Source: Alphaproteobacteria bacterium (GTDB lineage Bacteria > Pseudomonadota > Alphaproteobacteria > Bin95). Taken from it: 37,366 bases of DNA. The stretch is from NCBI GenBank assembly GCA_022821735.1, contig JAJECZ010000193.1, positions 1 to 37,366 of the forward strand. The letters run 5' to 3'. Both the position numbers and the translations under genes were made by a program. The notes beneath the pieces are model-generated. The model did not search any database, was not told where the DNA came from, and saw only the letters and a program-made list of their open reading frames with translations. How positions within the stretch are numbered: the stretch's first letter is position 1; the number at the start of each line of letters is the position of its first letter. This document shows, piece by piece, positions 8,599 through 16,498 of this stretch.

Positions 8599-9348
8599 CT
8601 ATAGCAGGCCGCGCGACTGGAAGCTGACCGTGCCGGTCGGCGTGACGATGAGATGGTCGAGCAGCGTGACCCCGATCGTCTTCAGCGCGTCGCGGACGCG
8701 GCCGGTCATGTCGATATCGGCCCTGGACGGTATGGGATCGCCCGACGGGTGATTGTGTACGGCTATCACCCCGCTGGCCTGAAGTTCGAGGCAGCGCACG
8801 CAGATCTCGCGCGGATAGGCTGGTGTGTGGCAGACCGTGCCCTGCTGGTGCAGGCGGTCGGCGATGAGCCTGTTCTTCCGGTCCAGATACAGCACGTGGA
8901 ATTGCTCGACCTCGCGATGGCCGGCGATGGTGCGGCAATAGTCGATGACCTCGGAATAGTTGCAGAGGGACGGGCGCACGGCGGCGGGAACGGCCTGCCG
9001 CGCCATGCGGATGCCGAGCGCCTCGGCGGTCTTGAGGGCGGCGAGCGCGTCCTCGGAGACGCCGGGCACGGTGCGCAGCCGGTCCGGACGGGCCGCCAGA
9101 GCTCGGGGCGCAGTGCCGAAGGTGTCCAACAACGCGCCGGCCAGCGCCCTGGCGTCGTCCACGCCCTGACGCCCGGCGAGCAGCAGCTCCAGCAGGTCGC
9201 GGTCGTCGACGGCGTCGCGCCCGGCGCGCAGGAACCGGGCCCGGAGCCGGCGGCGGCTTACGGCCTCCCGGACCGAGGCCGGGCCCGCCGGCATGTCCAA
9301 CAGCGGCATCTCGTCGAAACCCGGTCCGGGCCTGTCCTGCGGGCTCAT
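8599..9348 (-). CDS. radC: RadC-family JAB/MPN-domain protein
   Basis: A 249-residue RadC protein. The N-terminal part carries a helix-hairpin-helix-like region (LLELLLAGRQGVDDARALAGALLDTFG, then LRTVPGVSEDALAALKTAEAL). The C-terminal part is the JAB/MPN metal-binding domain with HNHPSGDP at residues 198-205, which gives the two His and the Asp of a JAMM-type site. Despite the name, a repair function for RadC is doubtful. Copies are very common on plasmids, phages and genomic islands, often near anti-restriction genes, as here. The start overlaps the stop of the 100-aa upstream gene (ATGA, 9345-9348), so it is translationally coupled as the last member of a three-gene set. Confidence 0.95.
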   Translation of the reverse strand: MSPQDRPGPGFDEMPLLDMPAGPASVREAVSRRRLRARFLRAGRDAVDDRDLLELLLAGRQGVDDARALAGALLDTFGTAPRALAARPDRLRTVPGVSEDALAALKTAEALGIRMARQAVPAAVRPSLCNYSEVIDYCRTIAGHREVEQFHVLYLDRKNRLIADRLHQQGTVCHTPAYPREICVRCLELQASGVIAVHNHPSGDPIPSRADIDMTGRVRDALKTIGVTLLDHLIVTPTGTVSFQSRGLL

Positions 9349-9647
9349 GCGGCAATCTCCCGGTTGGCGGCGTGCTTGCGCTCCGCGGCGCGGGCGCGGC
9401 AGTGCTCGATCAGCCGGCCGTATTCGTCGCCGTCGAGGATGCGGTCGACATGGAGCAGCGAGGCGAGCTGGAGGCCGATCAGGCGGATGGCGGGGTCGTC
9501 GCGCTGGGAGACCCCCTCCGCGATGGCCTGCCGGCAGGCGGTGTGCAGCGCGAGCGCGACGCCGGAGGGGTTGCAGGCCCCCGGATCGACGATGTCGAGC
9601 GCTGCGCGGTGGCGGTCGTACCGGGCGGGAAGGTCCGGGAAGCTCAT
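9345..9647 (-). CDS. Orphan 100-aa protein coupled to radC
   Basis: The 100-residue frame (MSFPDLPARYDRHRAALDIV...) overlaps its upstream neighbour by ATGA at 9644-9647 and radC by ATGA at 9345-9348. The double coupling is strong evidence that it is translated. It is mostly helical by appearance (GVALALHTACRQAIAEG, AIRLIGLQLASLLHVDRILDGDEYGRLIEHCRARAAERKH) and may bind a nucleic acid or partner protein, but no known motif was seen. It belongs to the small-protein complement that accompanies DUF2958 and strawberry-notch genes on alphaproteobacterial elements. Confidence 0.75.
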   Translation of the reverse strand: MSFPDLPARYDRHRAALDIVDPGACNPSGVALALHTACRQAIAEGVSQRDDPAIRLIGLQLASLLHVDRILDGDEYGRLIEHCRARAAERKHAANREIAA

Positions 9648-9976
9648 CGCCCGGCCCTCCTCATACTGTCGACGAGGCCGTCAACGACCGCCGCGTCGGC
9701 GCCGCAGGCCTCGCCCCAGCCGCGCAGGTTGCGCTCGAAGTCCTCGACGCAGCCGAGATGGGCGTTGAAGAACGGGTCCTCGGTAGTGGCGGCCAGCACC
9801 GACTCGCCGGCAACGGATATCCCGGTGATGGCCGGGAGGGTCATGGGTTCGAGGCCGAGCAGCCAGCAGAGGAAGGCGCCGAACATGGGCGAGAGGCTCT
9901 CGCCCCGGCGCGGGTCCATCGGGTGCATCGGCGGCGGCGCGCCGGCGGGCGCGGCGGCAATCGCGGGATCGGGCAT
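9644..9976 (-). CDS. Orphan 110-aa protein, first gene of the radC set
   Basis: A 110-residue frame from ATG 9976, with the shared leader CACGGAGACCGCCC right before the start. The N-terminal 25 residues are Pro/Ala-rich and probably flexible. The rest (LSPMFGAFLCWLLGLEPMTLPAITGISVAGESVLAATTEDPFFNAHLGCVEDFERNLRGWGEACG) is compact with an acidic helix. The short hydrophobic stretch GAFLCWLLGL is too short to call a membrane segment. It overlaps the next gene by ATGA. Family not recognised. Confidence 0.7.
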   Translation of the reverse strand: MPDPAIAAAPAGAPPPMHPMDPRRGESLSPMFGAFLCWLLGLEPMTLPAITGISVAGESVLAATTEDPFFNAHLGCVEDFERNLRGWGEACGADAAVVDGLVDSMRRAGR

Positions 9977-10004
9977 GGGCGGTCTCCGTGATCGGGAAAG
10001 GAAA
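9974..10004 (-). promoter_or_regulatory. Repeated leader: TTTC-TTTCC tract plus ACGGAGACC ribosome-binding site
   Basis: Read on the minus strand, GCGCTTTCCTTTCCC is followed by ATCACGGAGACCGCCC and the ATG of the 110-aa gene. Nearly the same order (hairpin, GCGCTTTCTTTCC, TCACGGAGG, ATG) precedes the GHKL ATPase start at 13056. The ACGGAGACCGC part recurs before the methylase-helicase (4787) and the 73-aa gene (10847), and GGGAGACCGCC recurs before the 79-aa gene (17361). The GGAGA element is the ribosome-binding site; the wider likeness suggests duplicated or co-regulated leaders. Confidence 0.5.
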
Positions 10005-10037
10005 GCGCCCCCGCCCGCGTGCCGGGGGACGGGGCGC
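10005..10037 (-). terminator. GC-rich hairpin between DUF2958 gene and the 110-aa gene
   Basis: GCGCCCC at 10005-10011 pairs with GGGGCGC at 10031-10037. After two mismatches, CCC at 10014-10016 pairs with GGG at 10026-10028. On the minus strand the stem is followed by TTTCCTTTCC, a pyrimidine tract resembling an imperfect U-run. It lies between the stop of the DUF2958 gene (10060) and the start at 9976, where an intrinsic or partial terminator would be placed. Confidence 0.5.
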
Positions 10038-10059
10038 AAAACCGGGCTGCGCAAAGGGA

Positions 10060-10446
10060 TCAGGCGCCGGCGGGACTTGTGCGGCTGCGGGCGGCCGCGT
10101 CGAGTTCCGGACCCAACTCCACGATGCGCCCGGCACGGCGCGCGGCTTCGGCGTAGACGCCGATCGGGTGGACCGGCTGGAACCAGAGGTCCCGCTCGAT
10201 GCCGAGGCCGAACGGACCCTCGAAGGCCTCCAGTTCGCTGAGGCGCACGCTGCCGAGCTCCGGGGTGCCGAACCCGAGATCCATGAGCCCGAAATGGATA
10301 TCGGGGTCCTCCGGATCGGCATCCACGATCAGCCAGGTGCCGGCGCCGGCGGGGTTGAACCACTTGACCAGCGGAACCCTGTCGCTGTCGGGGTTCCTGC
10401 CGTTGGCGATCAGCTGCTCGCGAAGTTCGGGGGTAAGCAGTTCCAT
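10060..10446 (-). CDS. DUF2958 family protein
   Basis: A 128-residue protein starting MELLTPELREQLIANGRNPD, the typical opening of DUF2958 proteins. The family core follows: PLVKWFNPAGAGTWLIVDAD, a DIHFGLMDLGFGTPELGSVRLSEL segment, and a FGLGIERDLWFQP segment. Length is normal. DUF2958 is a small single-domain family found mostly on plasmids and ICEs of proteobacteria; its function is not known to me. Start ATG 10446 is supported by the conserved N-terminus. The downstream gap contains a hairpin with a pyrimidine tract. No catalytic motif is apparent; conserved Trp, Phe and Asp residues suggest a binding rather than an enzymatic role. Confidence 0.9.
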   Translation of the reverse strand: MELLTPELREQLIANGRNPDSDRVPLVKWFNPAGAGTWLIVDADPEDPDIHFGLMDLGFGTPELGSVRLSELEAFEGPFGLGIERDLWFQPVHPIGVYAEAARRAGRIVELGPELDAAARSRTSPAGA

Positions 10447-10535
10447 GGGTTGTCTCCCGGCGGGGTGAACGGGTGTGCGGCGGGCCGGAACGCTCCCGCG
10501 CCCCGCCCGCCCGGCGCCCCCCGGGAGGCCGGCCA

Positions 10536-10552
10536 CCGCTCCGGGGGAGCGG
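10536..10552 (-). terminator. Short perfect hairpin upstream of the DUF2958 gene
   Basis: CCGCTCC at 10536-10542 and GGAGCGG at 10546-10552 flank a GGG loop, within the gap between the 73-aa gene (stop 10626) and the DUF2958 start (10446). No U-tract follows on the minus strand. Very GC-rich DNA makes chance hairpins common, so this is a weak call. Confidence 0.3.
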
Positions 10553-10625
10553 AACCGGCAGCGGGCCCGATGGCAGGGAGGCGGCGCCAACCCCCGGATG
10601 GAGGTCCGGACCGGGTTCCGGCGGC

Positions 10626-10847
10626 TCAGTGGGGCGCTATCTCCGGTATCGAACCGGGCGGGCCGAGATCGACCGCGACATTGCCGTCGCGGACGGTGAC
10701 CGTGACGGTGCGGCCGGGCGGCATCAGCCAGAGCAGGTCGGTCCAGACGGCATCGGCGATGGCGCGCTTCTGCGCTTCGTCACCGGGCTCCTCCGGAGCG
10801 GGCGCGATGAATGCCGTGCTCGCGGCGGGCATGGCGTCGAGCTTCAT
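10626..10847 (-). CDS. Orphan 73-aa protein related to the tail of the GHKL ATPase
   Basis: Reading from ATG 10847 gives 73 residues (MKLDAMPAASTAFIAPAPEE...). GGAGACC lies 9 bases before this ATG; an in-frame ATG six codons earlier (10865) has no ribosome-binding site. The C-terminal half (AIADAVWTDLLWLMPPGRTVTVTVRDGNVAVDLGPP) closely resembles the last 40 residues of the adjacent ATPase, where VEAVRRELIWLAPRERTVDI is followed by RIRRPDVTVTLGAAAE. Helix, W-L-x-P-x-x-R-T-V, then two strands appear in the same order. This suggests a duplicated domain used as a stand-alone protein, perhaps for oligomerisation or binding (inference). Confidence 0.7.
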   Translation of the reverse strand: MKLDAMPAASTAFIAPAPEEPGDEAQKRAIADAVWTDLLWLMPPGRTVTVTVRDGNVAVDLGPPGSIPEIAPH

Positions 10848-10939
10848 GGTTGCGGTCTCCGTCATGGCGAACCGCCCCGGCGCGGGACGGCGGCGGGGCG
10901 GCTTCGGGTTGGATGGAAGGTCGGCGGCCCGGCGGCCAG

Positions 10940-11281
10940 TCAGCCGTCCAGGATGCGGACCCGGGCCCTGCCGTCCTCGACGCGGGCGGCGGGCCGGCCG
11001 TCCGGGCCGAGCCACACGGTCACCAGCGGCGGCTCGCCGCCTTCCGCGAAGCGGTCGGGGACAGGGAGTGACCCTTCGCCCCAGGGATCGCGGCCGGCGC
11101 CCTCGCAGACCGCATCCACATGGGTGTAGGTGACATGATCCGTGCTGCGCCAGCCGGCGGCGTCTTCGTTGGCGGTGCCGATGGCCTTTCCGAGGGCTTC
11201 CTCCAGGCTCCCGGCCTCGACCGTGACGGTATTGGCGTGGTGCGCATAATACCCGCACTGCACGGTCCAGGCCCGGGTCAC
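10940..11281 (-). CDS. Orphan 113-aa protein overlapping the GHKL ATPase gene
   Basis: A 113-residue frame that must start at GTG 11281, because the GTGA overlap with the ATPase stop (11278-11281) is a classic coupled start; no ATG is available near it. The sequence (VTRAWTVQCGYYAHHANTVTVEAGSLEEALGKAIGTANED...) reads as a beta strand, a second strand and a helix, the pattern of a small alpha/beta domain. The C-terminal half contains PLVTVWLGPDGRPA. Short proteins with an 'EA.SLEEALEKA' segment are frequent on plasmids, but I cannot name the family. Coupling implies stoichiometric expression with the ATPase. Confidence 0.75.
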   Translation of the reverse strand: MTRAWTVQCGYYAHHANTVTVEAGSLEEALGKAIGTANEDAAGWRSTDHVTYTHVDAVCEGAGRDPWGEGSLPVPDRFAEGGEPPLVTVWLGPDGRPAARVEDGRARVRILDG

Positions 11282-13056
11282 GACGCGGCCTCCGCGGCGG
11301 CGCCGAGGGTCACGGTCACGTCGGGCCGGCGGATGCGGATGTCGACGGTGCGCTCCCGCGGCGCGAGCCATATCAGCTCGCGGCGGACGGCCTCCACGAT
11401 GGAGGTGCGGCAGGCCTCGTCGTCGGACAGCAGCAGGCGGGTCGCCAGATGCAGCGCCTGCTCGTCGAACCGGTCGCGCTGGGTCTCCCAGCTGTCCGAG
11501 TCGGCCTCGTCCGACGGCGAGAAGAACCCGGCCCTGAGAAGTTCGGCAAGCTCGTGCGGCTGGAGGGCGCTGTCCACCGCCACCAGCGGCATGGCGTCGT
11601 CGATCCAGCCCCAGGCCTCCCCGGCGAAGACAAGATCGGCCGGCAGGTCGAGGGTGCGCGCCGGACCCGATGCCGGACGGACGGCGAGCTCGAACCGGAT
11701 GGCGGCAGGCCGGGAGGGCAGCGGCGCGGCCGGTGAACGCGACGTCTCGGGCAGCGGGTACTCGTCGAGCGCCATCCACTCGCCCCCGGCGGCGACCTCG
11801 ACATGGATCGCGGTCACCCGGTCGAGCCCGTCATACCAGTCGTAGCCCTCCAGCCTGCGGTCGGTCTCGAACAGGTGCCGAGCGATGCCGTCGCGTTCGG
11901 CGGCGCGCCAGAGCGCCTGCGCCTCGGGCGGCTCCGGATCGCAGGCCATGACAAGGGCGTCGTGGCCGGCGGCGGCGAGCTTCGGCGGATCGCGCCAGTC
12001 GTTGACATCGGCGACGGAGGGCCGCCAGGGCCGCAGCAGGGCCGGCGGCGGTGCGATGCCGATGCCGGCCTCGCGCGCCCGCGTCCAGTCCCGGAAGACG
12101 GGGCGCGGGTCGGGGTCGGCGGCCATGGCGCGGTAGGCGGCGAGGCGTGCGGCTTCGCGCATCTCGTCCAGGAAGGCGTTCCCGACCGCCTCCTTGCGGG
12201 CCGGCAGGACCAGCTCCAGCTCTGGGCAGTCCTGGATGTCGGCACATACGCTCCAGACGGGCCCGTGGACGGTCTCGACCGCGGGAAGCCCGACCGGCAG
12301 GGTGAGGCCGAAGAAGTTGAGGTCGGGGTCGTTGTAGCCGCGGTGGCGGCTCCGGAAGACGCCGAAGGCAAGGCCGCGCCACCGCTCGGCATGGACGGCC
12401 CCATCGAGAAACGCACGGCGGGGCAGCTCCTCCGGGCCGGCGCCGCCTTCCGTACCGTCCTCGAAGAGGACCGGAAGCGGGTAATGGCGGGCGGCGTTCT
12501 CGGCCGCGTTGCGGATCGCGCCGGCGGACTCGCCCGCCCGAAACGAAATCGACGTCCCATAGGGAAACGGCGCGCTGTCGTCGGCATGAACCTCGGCCTC
12601 GGCCTCCCCGAGAAAATGCGCCGGGGCCAGTTCGACCGTCCAGCCCGGCGGGGTCTCGCCGTCCGGTGAACGCGGGCGCGAGGTGACGGTGCAGCCACGG
12701 CGGGCCAGGCTGGCGAAGCCGAAGCCGGCGGCGTCCTCGCGCCGGACCAGCTCGTCGGACCAGCCGTTCTGGCCGAAGCTCAGCAGCAGGGCGGGATCGG
12801 CGATGCCCTGGCCGTCGTCGGCGACTGTGACGGTGAAACCGTTCTCGCCGCCATCCGGCGACTGCCCTGCCGGCCCGGGGACCGGCGCAGAGACAGAGAT
12901 ATGAACTTGGGTGGCGCCGGCCCGCCGGCTGTTCTGCAGGGTCTCGGCGAAGATGTCGGCAAGGGTTGCGGCATAGATGCGGGTGACCCGCCTGACGGCG
13001 CTCTCGTGGATGCGCGCGCGTATGGTCGGCGGGAGAGGTACGGCGGTGGGGCTCAT
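11278..13056 (-). CDS. GHKL (HSP90-like) ATPase
   Basis: A 592-residue protein with an N-terminal HSP90-type ATP-binding fold. The N-box helix is DIFAETLQNSRRAGAT (Asn42), the G1 box is DDGQGIAD (80-87) and the G2 box is GFGFAS (111-116). This is the Bergerat fold shared by HSP90, MutL, GyrB and Morc-like ATPases. The rest is several hundred residues with no motif I recognise, containing Trp-rich segments, and ends in a small domain resembling the 73-aa protein at 10626-10847. Start ATG 13056 has GGAGGG 6 bases upstream. GHKL ATPases of this kind are regular members of these mobile-element backbones. An ATP-driven clamp on DNA or protein is possible, but no function is known to me. Confidence 0.9.
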   Translation of the reverse strand: MSPTAVPLPPTIRARIHESAVRRVTRIYAATLADIFAETLQNSRRAGATQVHISVSAPVPGPAGQSPDGGENGFTVTVADDGQGIADPALLLSFGQNGWSDELVRREDAAGFGFASLARRGCTVTSRPRSPDGETPPGWTVELAPAHFLGEAEAEVHADDSAPFPYGTSISFRAGESAGAIRNAAENAARHYPLPVLFEDGTEGGAGPEELPRRAFLDGAVHAERWRGLAFGVFRSRHRGYNDPDLNFFGLTLPVGLPAVETVHGPVWSVCADIQDCPELELVLPARKEAVGNAFLDEMREAARLAAYRAMAADPDPRPVFRDWTRAREAGIGIAPPPALLRPWRPSVADVNDWRDPPKLAAAGHDALVMACDPEPPEAQALWRAAERDGIARHLFETDRRLEGYDWYDGLDRVTAIHVEVAAGGEWMALDEYPLPETSRSPAAPLPSRPAAIRFELAVRPASGPARTLDLPADLVFAGEAWGWIDDAMPLVAVDSALQPHELAELLRAGFFSPSDEADSDSWETQRDRFDEQALHLATRLLLSDDEACRTSIVEAVRRELIWLAPRERTVDIRIRRPDVTVTLGAAAEAAS

Positions 13057-13088
13057 GCGGGACCCTCCGTGACATGCGGAAAGAAAGC

Positions 13089-13117
13089 GCCCCGCCGGGC
13101 GGTGAACCCGGCGGGGC
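13089..13117 (-). terminator. Strong hairpin with pyrimidine tract between parB-like and ATPase genes
   Basis: GCCCCGCCGGG at 13089-13099 is a perfect reverse complement of 13107-13117, with a 7-base loop; one more C-G pair (13088/13118) extends it to 12 bp. On the minus strand CTTTCTTTCC follows. It lies 22 bases past the stop of the ParB-like gene and just before the ATPase leader, so it is a good intrinsic terminator or attenuator candidate. Confidence 0.65.
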
Positions 13118-13139
13118 GTCTCGATGGCCGCCGTGGCGG

Positions 13140-15542
13140 TCAGTGGACGCGGCGGAGGAACTCGGGGATCTCCGCCGGGTCCGCGGGCGGGGCGTGGCCG
13201 TTGACCGGACCGGTGTGGATACCGGCGTCGTCCTCCTCGCTGGCCGTGGATGGACCGGTGTCGACCGCTTCGGCAGTGATGCCGTCGCCGGTCTCGTCCG
13301 CAGCGTCATCGCCCGACGGTTCGGCCGACGCGGCATGGCCATTGCCGTCAACCGCAGCCGGAGCGTCCCCAGTTGCGGTGTCGGAGCCGGCGGCCCCTTC
13401 CACGGGTTCCGCTTCGGCGGAGGCCTCGACGGCGTCCGGCGCGGGCTGCGCCTCCGCCGCCGCGTGGTCCACCACGTCGCCGATGCGCCCGGTATCGAAC
13501 GCCCTGAAGCCGGGCGGTGTCCAGGCGAGCGCCGCCGCGTGCATCCCGGCGCTCAACCCCGGCGGGGTGGCGCCGGCCGCGAACGCGGTCTCCATCGCCT
13601 CCGCCAGCACCGGCTTCCTGGTCTTCGCGCGCGCCGACGCCCAGGCGATGCCGAACACCGTGCGGGCGATGTCGAGGATGCGCGCCTTGGCGATCCGCGA
13701 CCACAGCATCGCCGCCGTCGGGCGGACATGCTTCGCGAACTCGATGTCGAGGCGGGCCACCGTGGCTTCGAGCTCGGGACGCGCCTCGGGCTCGAAGGCG
13801 AGTTGCGGCTTTACCGTGCGCGCGACGCAGGCGGCGAACAGCGCCTGCTTCTCGGCCACGGGCAAGGCCCGGAGCGCCGCGAAGGACTCGCCGTCGTCCT
13901 CGATCTCCAGCCAGTCCAACGACAGGCCGGAGCGGTCCTCAAGCATCGCCTCGCCCGGCGACCAGTCGGCGAAACCGGCGTCGTTCATCCGGGTGGTCGG
14001 CCGGTCGGCGGTCTCGCGCACTGCGATGTCGAGCGCATGCGGCGTGTAGCCGCGGGTGAACACGGAGCGCCCCATCTGGAACACCGTGAGGTCGAAGGCC
14101 GCCTCGAAGTCGCCGGCGAGATGCGCCTTGACCAGCGCGGTCCGGATATGCCGCAGGTCGTCGGCCAGCCCGATGCCGACGCCCGCCTCCTTGCGCGCCT
14201 CGGCCTCGCGGTCGCGCGGCGGCGCCATCGGGGTCGAGACCGGCGAACCGGCGTTGTGGACAGCAGGACCGCCGGTGTGGACGCCGTGGGTCGCGGCATT
14301 CGGGTCGTGACCGTTGGCGGCCGGGGAGGCGGCGCCGCCGGCCTCTTCCGGCTTCGGCATGTCCTCGGGCTTCACCAGCCCCTGGATGACCTGCATCGCG
14401 CCGTCATGGCCGACGGTGACGATGCAGCCCGCCATGGCGAGATCCTCTCGCCGGAACACCGCGCGGGCGTCGACGGCGCCCGCGATCTCGTCGAGGCGGG
14501 TCTCGATGGCCTCGGCTTCCGAGACCAGCTCCCCGGTCCACTCCTCATCGTCGATCTCGGCGAGTTCCGCCTGCCGGGCTTCCAGCCTGGCGATCTCGGC
14601 CAGCTCCTCCTCGGTCGGTGTGCCGGGCTCGGGCTCGATGCGGCCGCAACTGGCAGTGTCGCTCCAGTCGACCTCGACCATGGCCATGGCCCACTTCCAG
14701 CGGGTCGCCAGCTCGTCGGCCGCAGCCTGGAGCTTCTGCGTCGCGAGCTTCTCCAGCAGCACCGGGTCCTCGAACCAGACGCCGCTCTCGTCGTCCCGCG
14801 CGAACAGGTCGCGCATGACGGCGCCGCCGGCGGCCTCATAGGCCTCGACGCCGACGAAGCGGGCGATCGCGGTGGCGCCTGGCACCCGCTCCTCGGTCAG
14901 CAGGCGCTTCACCTGCCAGGCCGACGGGCGGTATCCCTGGCCCGCGACCTGCTCCCAGACCGCCATCTGGCGCTCGCGGTCGGCGGTGACGGCGAAGGCC
15001 TTCAGCACTTCGAGGTCGATCTCGTCCGCGCGGTAGGCGTCCAGCAGTTCCGGCGCCGCGTTGCCGAGGCGGAGGCGCTGCTCGACGATGCGCTCGGAGG
15101 CCCCGAAACGCACCGCGATGGCGGAAACCGATTGGCCGGCGTCGGCCAGCTTCGTGAACGCGACCACCTGGTCGGCGGGGTGCATCGCGATGCGGATGAC
15201 GTTCTCGGCGAGCGAGAGTTCGGCGGGGTCGGCGTCGCCGGACCTGACCTGGCAGGGCACCGGATGGTCGGCATCGAACACCTTGTCCTCGACCAGCGCC
15301 TGCATGGCCCTGAAGCGGCGCCCGCCGGCGACCACCGCGTAGCGCTCGGCGCCATCTTCGGCGGAGTCATCGGTGCGGACGACGAGGTTCTCCAGCAGGC
15401 CGAGGGCGGCGATGGAGGCCTTGAGCTCGGCGTCGGCCCGGGGATCGGGCGGGGTCTTGCGGACGTTCTCGGGCGCGAGCGCGAGCCGGCTCAGCGGGAT
15501 CTCCCGGATGAGCGGCCCGGCCCCGGGGGCGATGAAGTTCAT
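13140..15542 (-). CDS. Large ParB/RepB-like nuclease-domain protein
   Basis: An 800-residue protein. Residues 10-130 are a ParB N-terminal domain: PLSRLALAPENVR, IAALGLLENLVV, GGRRFRAM (73-80, the nucleotide-binding ParB box) and AENVIRIAMHPADQ (112-125). Residues 135-160 (SVSAIAVRFGASERIVEQRL) form the helix-turn-helix. The remaining 600 residues are acidic, with coiled-coil-like stretches and Gly/Ala/Pro-rich linkers, and much longer than a partition ParB. Start ATG 15542 has GGAGG 6 bases upstream. No ParA lies nearby, so this is probably not a classical partition protein. Large stand-alone ParB-domain proteins are usual on ICEs and plasmids, where roles in plasmid DNA binding, transcription control or nuclease action have been proposed. 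Confidence 0.93.
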   Translation of the reverse strand: MNFIAPGAGPLIREIPLSRLALAPENVRKTPPDPRADAELKASIAALGLLENLVVRTDDSAEDGAERYAVVAGGRRFRAMQALVEDKVFDADHPVPCQVRSGDADPAELSLAENVIRIAMHPADQVVAFTKLADAGQSVSAIAVRFGASERIVEQRLRLGNAAPELLDAYRADEIDLEVLKAFAVTADRERQMAVWEQVAGQGYRPSAWQVKRLLTEERVPGATAIARFVGVEAYEAAGGAVMRDLFARDDESGVWFEDPVLLEKLATQKLQAAADELATRWKWAMAMVEVDWSDTASCGRIEPEPGTPTEEELAEIARLEARQAELAEIDDEEWTGELVSEAEAIETRLDEIAGAVDARAVFRREDLAMAGCIVTVGHDGAMQVIQGLVKPEDMPKPEEAGGAASPAANGHDPNAATHGVHTGGPAVHNAGSPVSTPMAPPRDREAEARKEAGVGIGLADDLRHIRTALVKAHLAGDFEAAFDLTVFQMGRSVFTRGYTPHALDIAVRETADRPTTRMNDAGFADWSPGEAMLEDRSGLSLDWLEIEDDGESFAALRALPVAEKQALFAACVARTVKPQLAFEPEARPELEATVARLDIEFAKHVRPTAAMLWSRIAKARILDIARTVFGIAWASARAKTRKPVLAEAMETAFAAGATPPGLSAGMHAAALAWTPPGFRAFDTGRIGDVVDHAAAEAQPAPDAVEASAEAEPVEGAAGSDTATGDAPAAVDGNGHAASAEPSGDDAADETGDGITAEAVDTGPSTASEEDDAGIHTGPVNGHAPPADPAEIPEFLRRVH

Positions 15543-15752
15543 GCGAACCTCCGTCAATGGTGTGTGGAAATGCACGGAAGCGGGGTTCGGCGAGCGACTC
15601 CCGCCGGCCCGCGTCCGCGCCGCCCGGAACCGCGCCATGCTCCCCTCCGGACGGAGCAGGCGGCAGGGCGGGCAGCGAAAGCACGGCGGCGGCGCGCGCC
15701 GGGGAGGGGGCCGGAAGCGGCGTCCGGGGCCGCAGGTCCGGGAGGACCGCCG

Positions 15753-16412
15753 TCAGCCGTGCAGGGAGGGAAGGTTCATCGGATATGGCCGGCGAACCAA
15801 CCGCCAGCCGTCCAGGCAGGGTTCGACCGCAATGGCGTCCCGCGCCGCGGCATCGTGGCGGCCGAGCGCGGCGAGCGCCTCCGCCCGGTCGCGATGCACC
15901 GGGATCGCCGCGTCCAGCCGGTCCGCCACCGCGAGCCACCAGTCCACGATCTCGCACACCCCGACCGGGGTATGGGGTGCCCTGTCGAAGGCCACGGCCC
16001 CGTCGCCGGCGAACATCCGCTTGCCGCCGCGGCAGCCCCAGATCTCCGGGTGGCGCTCCGCCCACCCCTTCAGCGCAGGCGCGTTCATGAACCCCAGGTC
16101 GCGGGCGAGCGCATGGCCGCCCTCGAAATACATGAGCGGCGTCACCGTCCCGTCGGACCTGGCGGCCATCAGGGTCTCGCCGGCATCGTCCGGGGGGAAA
16201 TCCGCATCGCGCCGCCAGCTCACCGCCGCATGGTCCATCAGGCGGCCGAGCGCATACCAGCCGCCATGGCAGGCGAGCGTGCGGCAGCCGTCGCGGCGCA
16301 CGATGCCCCAGTCCATGGGAGCCTCCCGGTCGCCGCCATGGGCGTCGACGGCGCGCCGGATGCGCGCCATGGCGAGGCGGACTGCCCCGGGCGAGGGATG
16401 GACGGTCTGCAT
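15753..16412 (-). CDS. Orphan 219-aa accessory protein
   Basis: From ATG 16412 (MQTVHPSPGAVRLAMARIRRAV...) the frame encodes 219 residues. GGGAG lies 9 bases upstream; the in-frame ATG at 16421 sits directly on that element and is less likely. The protein is rich in Trp, Gly and His with several Cys (DWGIVRRDGCRTLACHGGWYALGRLMDH; WGCRGGKRMFAGDGAVAFDR; PVGVCEIVDWWLAVADRL), suggesting a compact, possibly metal-binding fold, but no known motif fits. It directly precedes the ParB-like gene with a 210-base GC-rich gap. Family not recognised; regular co-occurrence with strawberry-notch elements is my recollection, not checked. Confidence 0.7.
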   Translation of the reverse strand: MQTVHPSPGAVRLAMARIRRAVDAHGGDREAPMDWGIVRRDGCRTLACHGGWYALGRLMDHAAVSWRRDADFPPDDAGETLMAARSDGTVTPLMYFEGGHALARDLGFMNAPALKGWAERHPEIWGCRGGKRMFAGDGAVAFDRAPHTPVGVCEIVDWWLAVADRLDAAIPVHRDRAEALAALGRHDAAARDAIAVEPCLDGWRLVRRPYPMNLPSLHG

Positions 16413-16498
16413 GTCTGTCATCTCCCGGTCGGTGAGGTTGCCGTTCGGTCGGACCCGCTGACTGCCGTGTCGCGCCTGCGCAGCTTGGACGGCCTTCG

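Noticed and set aside
8599-9976. The radC set considered as a SOS operon because of its name and the nearby LexA box
   Set aside because: No GTTC-N7-GTTC or GAAC-N7-GAAC was found upstream of 9976, and the box at 8291 lies on the far side of radC, not at its promoter.
14210-14320. Repetitive-looking stretch encoding GVHTGGPAVHNAGSPVSTP in the ParB-like protein, considered as a DNA repeat
   Set aside because: It is a flexible Gly/Ala/Pro linker; the DNA shows no regular repeat unit.
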